Assembly: GCA_040235505.1 (NCBI GenBank)
Contig: JBECKW010000022.1
Location: 1 to 10,476 of the forward strand
Direction of reading: 5' to 3'
Source: JBECKW01 sp040235505
GTDB lineage: Bacteria; Desulfobacterota; Desulfobacteria; Desulfobacterales; JAFDDL01
DNA length: 10,476 nt
The position numbers and the translations under genes are program-made. Each line of letters opens with the position of its first letter. The first letter of the stretch is position 1. The notes under the pieces are model-generated. The model saw only the letters and a list, made by a program, of their open reading frames with translations. It did not search any database and was not told the origin of the DNA. Of the stretch, positions 5,911 to 10,476 are shown one piece after another.

Positions 5911-6066
5911 GAAGTGGTTAGGTCACGCCGGGGAAAGAAAATTCCGAGGGTCCTTTCTCAAAAGGAAGTCGAGAAATTGATCGGAAATCTCGAAGGCCTC
6001 TCAAAACTCGTGGCACAGGTTATATATGGCGGTGGTTTGAGGTTGAAAGAATGCATGCGAATGTAA
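5911..6066 (+). pseudogene. Integron integrase (IntI-like tyrosine recombinase) fragment
   Basis: A plus-strand frame of about 51 codons reads EVVRSRRGKKIPRVLSQKEV, then EKLIGNLEG and LVAQVIYGGGLRLKECMRM before a TAA at 6064. This is the linker and first part of the catalytic domain of a tyrosine recombinase, ending just after catalytic Arg I (the R of GGGLRLKEC). The wording L-x-A-Q-x-x-Y-G-x-G-x-R-L-x-E-C is typical of integron integrases. The N-terminal core-binding domain is lost, and so is everything after the first Arg, including the HxxR and Tyr boxes. It cannot be active. Orientation is divergent from the small minus-strand genes to the left, as intI is from its cassettes. Upstream codons in the same frame do not look like IntI. 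Confidence 0.65.
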
Positions 6067-6093
6067 GCCACCCAATATTATGGCGACTTTACA

Positions 6094-6122
6094 TTGACAA
6101 CCTATTGTGATTTTGGCATAAA
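6094..6122 (+). promoter_or_regulatory. Sigma70-type promoter for the FadH-like reductase
   Basis: A perfect TTGACA -35 box (6094-6099) is followed after 17 nt by CATAAA (6117-6122), a 4/6 match to the -10 consensus, in an AT-rich leader. A transcript would start near 6129, leaving a ~57-nt leader before the ATG at 6186. The spacing and the perfect -35 make it the best promoter in the window. No operator is evident. Confidence 0.5.
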
Positions 6123-6185
6123 TTTATTCTTGAAAAGCAAATTCCTATCGTCTTATTTATATTTTCTGCAAACGGAGATTGTCCG

Positions 6186-8156
6186 ATGAAAACCTATCCC
6201 CATCTCTTCAGCCCCATTAAAATCGGGAAAACGTTGTTTCGAAACAGGCTGCAAATGGCCCCCCTGACCAGCGACAACTGTATTGTCGACAACCGGCCGT
6301 CGGATCAGGGCATTGCCTTTTACGGCGCCCGCGCCCGGGGCGGCTTTGCCGAGGTCACGGTGGGCGAAGCCGATGTGGATTGGGAATTTGCCAACCGCAG
6401 CGATGCCTTCAACGATATCGCCAACCCTAATCCCAAATATTGGCATTCGGGCGCTTTCCATGAGTTGACCATGGCCATTAAAGAGCATGGTGCCATCGCT
6501 TCCATGGAGATCAACCACAGCGGTGCAGGGAATCACCCGAAAAATATTAAAGGGTATAAAAATCCCATCGGCCCCAGCGGTTATGTCCGGGAAGACGGCA
6601 TCACCGTTGACGAGATGGATGAAGAGATGATGCACCGGGTGGCGGACAACTTCGCCAATGCCGCCGCCTACCTCAAACTGGTGGGGTTCGACATGTGCAT
6701 GATTCACGGCGGCCACGGATGGCTCCTGGGACAATTCCTTTCCCCCTATACCAATAAGCGAAAAGACCTCTACGGCGGCACCCTGGAGAACCGGGCCCGA
6801 TTCCCCATCATGGTGATCGATCGGGTACGGGAACGTGTCGGCGGCGACTTTCTCATCGAATATCGGGTCAGCGGCGAGGAGCTTGTCGAGGGCGGCCTGA
6901 CCATCGATGATACGGTCGAATTTTCCAGGCTGATCGAAAAAAAGGTGGACATCATCCATGTCTCGGTGGGCATTTACCATCTTCATGTGGAGTCACGAAC
7001 CTTCTCATCCATGTACCACCCCCATGGATGCAACGTACACCTTGCGGAGGCCGTTAAAAATGCGGTCTCCATCCCGGTGGCCGTCGTCGGCGGCATTAAC
7101 GATCCGGCGATGGCCGAACAGATCGTTGCCGAAGGCAAGGCCGATTTTGTCGCCCTGGGCAGGCAGGCCCTGGCCGACCCTGATTTTCCCATCAAGGCGC
7201 TCACCGGTCGGGCCGATGAAATTTCACCCTGTCTGCGATGCGGCTGCTTCAGCCCCATGCCCCAGATAGAGGGTGAAATTACGCCGCCCCACACCTTTCA
7301 GTGCTCGGTCAATCCGATTACCAGCAAGGAGTACCGCCTCTCTTTGGCGCCGTTGCCCAAACGCAGGCAAGACGTCCTGGTGGTGGGCGGCGGCCCCGGA
7401 GGCATGTATGCCGCCATAACGGCGGCGGAAAGGGGCCATCGGGTCACGCTCATGGAAAAAAGCGACTTCCTGGGGGGGACGCTGAAATTCGCCGAACTCG
7501 ACAGCTATAAAACCGACCTGAACCGATTTAAAGACTCCCTGATCACCCGTGTCGGCAGGCTGGACATTGACGTTCAACTCAACGCACCCGCCACCCCCGC
7601 TCTGGTGGAAGAAAAAAATCCGGATGCATTGATTGTGGCCGTCGGTGCCCGGCCCATTACCCCCGACATCCCTGGAATTTCCGGTCCCAACGTCCTGTTT
7701 GCCGTGGATACCTATTGGGAACCTGAAAAGGTGGGCGAGCGCGTGGTGATGATCGGCGGCGGTCTGGTGGGCTGTGAGACAGGGCTTCACCTGGCCGCCC
7801 TTGGGAAAAAGGTCACCCTGGTGGAAATGCTCGACAAATTGGCCGTGGACGCCACCGAAAGCCATCGCATTGCGCTGTTCGGCACGATGGATGGGAAGGT
7901 TGAATCACATACCGGATGGACCTGCAGGGAAATTACATCCACCGGCATCGTGGCCCTTGATCAGGACGGATCACCCCAGGTCATCCAAGCCGATACCGTC
8001 GTCATTGCCGTCGGCATGAAAGGACAAACGGAACTGGCGTTTCGTTTGTGTGATGCGGCGTCGAAACAGTACTTTCTCGTCGGCGATTGCGTCAGTCCGA
8101 GAAAAGTCAAACAGGCCGTCCACGAAGGCTTTCATGCTGCCATGGATGTTCTTTAA
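6186..8156 (+). CDS. NADH:flavin oxidoreductase / 2,4-dienoyl-CoA reductase (FadH / enoate-reductase) family
   Basis: A 656-aa cytoplasmic FMN/FAD/Fe-S enzyme that reduces activated C=C bonds (enoates, dienoyl-CoAs or related) with NAD(P)H. Residues 1-340 form the Old Yellow Enzyme TIM barrel: LFRNRLQMAPLTS near 17-29, EINHSGAG (108-115) and the active-site stretch IHGGHGWLLGQFLSPYTNKR (173-192) followed by DLYGGTLENR. VALGRQALADPDFP near 322-335 binds the FMN phosphate. Cysteines 349, 352, 354 and 373 are the likely Fe-S ligands. An FAD fold with VVGGGPGG (399-406) and a second Rossmann fold with MIGGGLVGCE (522-531) complete the usual architecture. The closing motif is LVGDCVSPRKVKQAVHEG. 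GGAG upstream supports the ATG. Length matches E. coli FadH-type proteins. The cysteine spacing CX2CX1C is tighter than in FadH (CX2CX3C). The gene has its own promoter and no operon partner, so the substrate is open. Confidence 0.92.
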   Translation: MKTYPHLFSPIKIGKTLFRNRLQMAPLTSDNCIVDNRPSDQGIAFYGARARGGFAEVTVGEADVDWEFANRSDAFNDIANPNPKYWHSGAFHELTMAIKEHGAIASMEINHSGAGNHPKNIKGYKNPIGPSGYVREDGITVDEMDEEMMHRVADNFANAAAYLKLVGFDMCMIHGGHGWLLGQFLSPYTNKRKDLYGGTLENRARFPIMVIDRVRERVGGDFLIEYRVSGEELVEGGLTIDDTVEFSRLIEKKVDIIHVSVGIYHLHVESRTFSSMYHPHGCNVHLAEAVKNAVSIPVAVVGGINDPAMAEQIVAEGKADFVALGRQALADPDFPIKALTGRADEISPCLRCGCFSPMPQIEGEITPPHTFQCSVNPITSKEYRLSLAPLPKRRQDVLVVGGGPGGMYAAITAAERGHRVTLMEKSDFLGGTLKFAELDSYKTDLNRFKDSLITRVGRLDIDVQLNAPATPALVEEKNPDALIVAVGARPITPDIPGISGPNVLFAVDTYWEPEKVGERVVMIGGGLVGCETGLHLAALGKKVTLVEMLDKLAVDATESHRIALFGTMDGKVESHTGWTCREITSTGIVALDQDGSPQVIQADTVVIAVGMKGQTELAFRLCDAASKQYFLVGDCVSPRKVKQAVHEGFHAAMDVL

Positions 8157-8160
8157 ATTA

Positions 8161-8333
8161 GGGTTCAAGGATTCGAGGGGTCGAGGGGTCGAGTGAAATA
8201 CACTACAATAAGGAATGGCAAATAGTCCTGAACGTTATAAACGGGCTAATTTCAGCTGCTACCCGCCTTTTTCTTTGAAAAGGCACCTGTTTTTTTATCC
8301 CTTGAACCCTTGCCCCCTCGAATCCTTGAACCC
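8161..8333. repeat. Inverted GGGTTCAAGG repeat pair with internal direct repeats
   Basis: GGGTTCAAGGATTCGAGGGG at 8161-8180 is matched by its exact reverse complement at 8314-8333, a perfect 20-bp inverted repeat with about 133 bp between. The left arm is followed by a tandem TCGAGGGG/GTCGAG run. CTTGAACCCTTG occurs twice, at 8301 and 8325. A third palindrome, GGACTTC-gagcgg-GAAGTCC (8348-8367), lies just beyond. The block fills the convergent space after the reductase gene. Such TTCAAGG-rich intergenic repeats are common in some Desulfobacterota genomes as I recall them. It may be a MITE-like unit. Confidence 0.65.
8242..8276 (+). terminator. Possible intrinsic terminator of the FadH-like reductase
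   Basis: CGGGCTA (8242-8248) and TACCCG (8260-8265) form a short stem with one bulged C and an 11-nt loop, followed by CCTTTTTCTTT (8266-8276). It is on the plus strand, 86 bp after the reductase stop codon. The stem is modest, and the site lies inside the inverted-repeat block, so the role is plausible rather than sure. Confidence 0.35.
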
Positions 8334-8397
8334 TTGTCGAAGATCCCGGACTTCGAGCGGGAAGTCCTCGACCCCAAATGAGACACCTTTCCTATAT

Positions 8398-8424
8398 TTC
8401 CAGTTCGTTAGCGTGGTCCGAACC
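8398..8424. repeat. Solo copy of the RAYT-element end
   Basis: This 27-bp stretch, TTCCAGTT-cg-TTAGCGTGG-t-CCGA-a-CC, matches 3958-3984 at 23 of 27 positions; the latter is the right end of the RAYT remnant. No transposase sequence accompanies it here. It abuts the stop codon of the 225-aa minus-strand gene, so an insertion may have set or altered that gene's 3' end. Confidence 0.5.
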
Positions 8425-9101
8425 TATTCCACTTCATCCTTATAATCAGCATAAATACGAGGAAGAGGGTTTCCCCTACTATCAGTCTTGGGACGATAAT
8501 GTATGAAATATTCATATTCATATTCAGCAACACCCTTAATATCTTTTGTAAGCCTAAATACTTTCGTCCACGCCTCTTCCAGTACCGCTTCTTCTATCGC
8601 AGACATTTGGTCATGCAGACAATTAAGTGCCTGTTCCCTTTCATTTTTAAGAATCTTTCCTTCATTATATGAAAGCTTCCCAAATATACGATCATGATAC
8701 TCATCTATATCATCATATATGGCAAGGAGTTCATTCCGTTTTATCAGATCGCCCTTTTCGCCTTTAACTGAAAGATTTCTGGCTATTTCCGGTATACTGG
8801 CCCACATATAATCCAGATATGCACTAATAGCCTTTGCTTCTTCCAATGTTAATCGTTGATCTTCAGGCAGGCCTTTAACGGCTCTGTCCAAATCTCTAAA
8901 ACCATTTATAACAGCCTCAGCAGGCCCAAGAATAATTCTTGGATCGGTATCATCCGCAACAACCATAACCCCGACATCAACCCTTAACATCGCCATATTC
9001 TCAATTTTGCTATTGAACCTAGATTTCATGTTTTGAATAACACGAAAAAAATCTTTCCTATTTTTATTAAACTCTGTTGTTGGCTTTTCATACCCCGGCA
9101 T
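8424..9101 (-). CDS. Hypothetical protein, mostly helical, unrecognised family
   Basis: A 225-aa protein I cannot assign. It has no signal peptide and no transmembrane segment. It has an N-terminal charged region, a strand-like LRVDVGVMVVADDTDPRI segment, then long amphipathic helices rich in Glu, Leu and Lys (for example LDRAVKGLPEDQRLTLEEAK and EREQALNCLHDQMSAIEEAV). A Tyr-rich stretch EYEYEYFIHYRPKTD and an acidic tail close it. Codon use is typical of real coding sequence. The ATG at 9101 is preferred over the one at 9116 because GGGAG lies 8 nt before it, whereas the upstream ATG has no ribosome site and would include that GGGAG as codons. It stands alone, convergent with the reductase gene, and is AT-richer than its neighbours. 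Its stop codon overlaps a transposon-end copy, so the C-terminus may have been altered. Confidence 0.72.
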   Translation of the reverse strand: MPGYEKPTTEFNKNRKDFFRVIQNMKSRFNSKIENMAMLRVDVGVMVVADDTDPRIILGPAEAVINGFRDLDRAVKGLPEDQRLTLEEAKAISAYLDYMWASIPEIARNLSVKGEKGDLIKRNELLAIYDDIDEYHDRIFGKLSYNEGKILKNEREQALNCLHDQMSAIEEAVLEEAWTKVFRLTKDIKGVAEYEYEYFIHYRPKTDSRGNPLPRIYADYKDEVE

Positions 9102-9246
9102 TTTGTATGCTCCCATAAATATACAATAATTTTTTGTTCAACTAATTATTACCGCTTTCCCGCGCTCACTTTTTACATGGCACGGGGGCACTATGCAAAA
9201 CACCCGGCCATCTTATTCAATTTTTAACATAAAAATAGCTACTGCC

Positions 9247-9308
9247 AAATAAAAAGCGGCGCGAGGAAGAGGTGCCCGGAAAAGTTAGGCTTCTCCTTCT
9301 CGCGCCGC
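9247..9308 (-). terminator. Strong intrinsic terminator of the molybdoenzyme operon
   Basis: On the minus strand, a perfect 10-bp GC-rich stem GCGGCGCGAG/CTCGCGCCGC (9308-9299 with 9265-9256) is followed directly by TTTTTATTT (9255-9247). The loop is about 33 nt and partly complementary (purine-rich against pyrimidine-rich), so the real stem may be longer. It lies 27 bp after the stop codon of the ferredoxin subunit and ends that operon. Confidence 0.75.
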
Positions 9309-9335
9309 ACTTTGGGAGCGGATCGTTTACTCTAC

Positions 9336-10151
9336 CTACTTCAACAGAGCCAGGTCTCCCAGGTTCACGTCTTTCTCGGTGCTGATGGAGTCCACCGTCA
9401 GCGGTTGGAATCCGGCGGCGGCGACAGTCAGCTTGTACGTGTCAACCGCCAACCCGTGGAACCAGAAGTCGCCGAAGTCGTCGGTCTGCGTGGTGAAAGT
9501 CTCACCGCCGTCAACAGACTGCAGCGTGCAGGTCGCGCCGATGACCACTTCGTCTTCGACGGGGTCGAAGAGCGTGCCGCCCACGAACTTCCTGGGCATG
9601 TTCAGGTAGTAGACCCGAGGCTTGGTCCCTGCTTCGGGCTGCAGGACCTCGGCGCGCGCGATCTCGTCGGCGAAGTCAGATTCTTCGCCGAACTTGATGG
9701 CGGCAGTCGGGCAGACGTCTACACAACGCGGCTCGTTCCATCCATTATCGAGCAGGTGCGCACAACCGGTGCACTTCTGCGCCACGTTGAGATCCTCGTT
9801 GAAAAAGATGGCGTCATAGGGGCAGGCGTCCGCGCAGGCCTTGCAGCCGCTGCACTTCTCGGGGTCGATGATGACCAGCCCATCCCCACGCCGATAGATC
9901 GCGCCTTCGATGGGGCACGCAGGCATGCAGGGAGCTGCTTCGCAGTGCTGGCAGAGCCGGGGCACGTAATGCATCTTCACTTTGGGAACGGTGCCCTTGA
10001 TGTGCTCGGTGAGACGCATCCAGAACTGGCCCGTATCTGGCTGAGGCTTAGCTATAGGCGTCCAGTCATTCCCCACGTGTTCGTCTTTGCAGGCTATCTG
10101 ACAGGCGTAGCACCCGTTGCAGAGAGCGATATCGACAATGAAAGTTTTCAT
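9336..10151 (-). CDS. Four-cluster [4Fe-4S] subunit of a transhydroxylase-like molybdoenzyme
   Basis: A 271-aa electron-transfer subunit of the DMSO-reductase family. Sixteen cysteines form four ferredoxin-type sets: 11/14/17/21, 67/70/75/79, 100/103/106/110 and 127/130/143/147. After residue ~190 comes a C-terminal beta-sandwich (transthyretin/carboxypeptidase-regulatory-like, e.g. DDFGDFWFHGLAVDTYKLTV). This architecture, together with NVAQKCTGCAHLLD (122-135) and EAGTKPRVYY (173-182), closely resembles the small subunit of pyrogallol-phloroglucinol transhydroxylase of Pelobacter acidigallici. That one carries only three clusters, as I recall. AAGGAGG sits 6 nt before the ATG, and ATGA overlaps the stop of the upstream large subunit, so the two are translationally coupled. 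There is no signal peptide, so it is cytoplasmic. It may instead belong to a related catechol dehydroxylase or resorcinol hydroxylase, which would use the extra cluster for electron supply. Confidence 0.88.
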   Translation of the reverse strand: MKTFIVDIALCNGCYACQIACKDEHVGNDWTPIAKPQPDTGQFWMRLTEHIKGTVPKVKMHYVPRLCQHCEAAPCMPACPIEGAIYRRGDGLVIIDPEKCSGCKACADACPYDAIFFNEDLNVAQKCTGCAHLLDNGWNEPRCVDVCPTAAIKFGEESDFADEIARAEVLQPEAGTKPRVYYLNMPRKFVGGTLFDPVEDEVVIGATCTLQSVDGGETFTTQTDDFGDFWFHGLAVDTYKLTVAAAGFQPLTVDSISTEKDVNLGDLALLK

Positions 10152-10476
10152 CGTTTACCTCCTTGGATCCAGGCATCCATACGGAGCCCGGCAGCATGGT
10201 CGTATGGACGGGCGAAAGCCTCGGGATACTCCCGACGCCACTTGTCCCACTCTTCGCCCGACACCGGCTGAACGTCTACGAGGAAGCCACTGGTGGCCTG
10301 TCCACAGGCGTTCTTCGATGTCAGGCCGTGCGGCGTGATGGCGTTGATCGCGCCACCCCGATCGATTCTCGGACCGATGGGATCATGACGAGCACCGTGG
10401 TCGACATAGACCACACCGGCGTTCATGCGTTCCCACACGCGCGCGCCTACGAGCACGATACCCCGCTCGTTGAACG
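10148..10476 (-). CDS. Molybdopterin (bis-MGD) oxidoreductase large subunit, C-terminal part (runs off right edge)
   Basis: The last 109 codons of a minus-strand gene are visible. They read as the molybdopterin-dinucleotide-binding domain that closes DMSO-reductase-family catalytic subunits: GIVLVGARVWERMNAGVVYV, HGARHDPI, IDRGGAINAITPHGLTSKN and ATSGFLVDVQPV. The RGGAIN...SKNA segment resembles the C-terminus of transhydroxylase large subunits. The stop codon overlaps the start of the ferredoxin subunit as ATGA, giving a tightly coupled pair that would form the heterodimer. The active-site Mo-ligand region and any Tat signal lie outside the window. The partner architecture suggests hydroxyl transfer on, or removal from, phenolic rings. 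Nitrate, polysulfide or other substrates are less likely but cannot be excluded. Confidence 0.85.
   Translation of the reverse strand, partial: FNERGIVLVGARVWERMNAGVVYVDHGARHDPIGPRIDRGGAINAITPHGLTSKNACGQATSGFLVDVQPVSGEEWDKWRREYPEAFARPYDHAAGLRMDAWIQGGKR

Noticed and set aside
5904..5926. GTGACC...GGTCAC short inverted repeat resembling the GGTCACC arms near 123-214
   Set aside because: Only 6 bp, and it overlaps the integrase fragment's coding sequence; too short to separate from chance.
6153..6986. 277-codon minus-strand open frame opposite the FadH-like reductase
   Set aside because: It is antisense to the clearly conserved Old Yellow Enzyme barrel and shows no family motifs.
9281..9290. 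GTTAGGC within the operon terminator as an integron core site
   Set aside because: It sits in the loop of a perfect GC stem followed by a T-tract; no matching RYYYAAC partner or cassette gene is present.
9312..10271. 319-codon plus-strand open frame opposite the ferredoxin subunit
   Set aside because: It is a shadow of a gene with four perfect cysteine cluster motifs and also spans the operon junction, which a real gene would not.
1..10476. tRNA, rRNA genes or a CRISPR array
   Set aside because: No cloverleaf, rRNA-like stretch or regularly spaced direct repeats were seen on reading the window.

Overview
The window looks like chromosomal DNA of an anaerobic or facultative bacterium, most plausibly a Desulfobacterota-like (deltaproteobacterial) sulfate reducer or relative. 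This is an inference from gene content: an Fe-S Old-Yellow-Enzyme reductase, a transhydroxylase-type molybdopterin enzyme, RAYT remnants, and intergenic repeats of the 'GGTTCAAGGATTCGAGG' kind. Base composition changes visibly along the window. The 2151-3749 and 5055-5850 stretches are AT-rich, while the flanking oxidoreductase genes are GC-rich, as expected of an accessory region built from several sources.

Layout. At the left edge is the start of a lipoprotein gene (minus strand), then a 92-bp near-perfect inverted repeat, then a minus-strand class-3-type aldehyde dehydrogenase (453-1829). A minus-strand GMC/cholesterol-oxidase-like flavoprotein (2151-3749) follows. Just upstream of it lies a ~200-bp deletion derivative of a REP-associated tyrosine transposase (RAYT) element, bounded by an 11-bp inverted repeat.

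From about 4000 to 6066 the window reads as a decayed chromosomal integron. A short plus-strand fragment of an integron integrase (5911-6066) lies divergent to a series of small minus-strand genes: a tiny membrane peptide, an ORF6N-type C-terminal remnant, a GNAT acetyltransferase, a SnoaL-like protein and a truncated TM2-domain protein. Three imperfect palindromes with attC-like architecture lie between or at the ends of these genes. The best is the 126-bp element at 4784-4909. The integrase is truncated, so the array is presumably immobile.

To the right, a plus-strand 656-aa NADH:flavin oxidoreductase (FadH/enoate-reductase family) has its own recognisable promoter. A repeat-rich convergent intergenic region follows, holding a GGGTTCAAGG inverted repeat and a solo copy of the RAYT-element end, and then a minus-strand 225-aa protein I cannot assign. 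The right end is a translationally coupled minus-strand operon: the C-terminus of a bis-MGD molybdopterin oxidoreductase (running off the window) and its four-cluster ferredoxin subunit. The latter carries the C-terminal beta-domain typical of pyrogallol transhydroxylase and related aromatic-hydroxyl enzymes. A strong intrinsic terminator closes this operon.

Functionally, the large genes are redox enzymes for aldehydes, alcohols or sterols, enoates and phenolics. No single pathway is demonstrated. The most unusual content is the degraded integron and the layered mobile-element debris around it.
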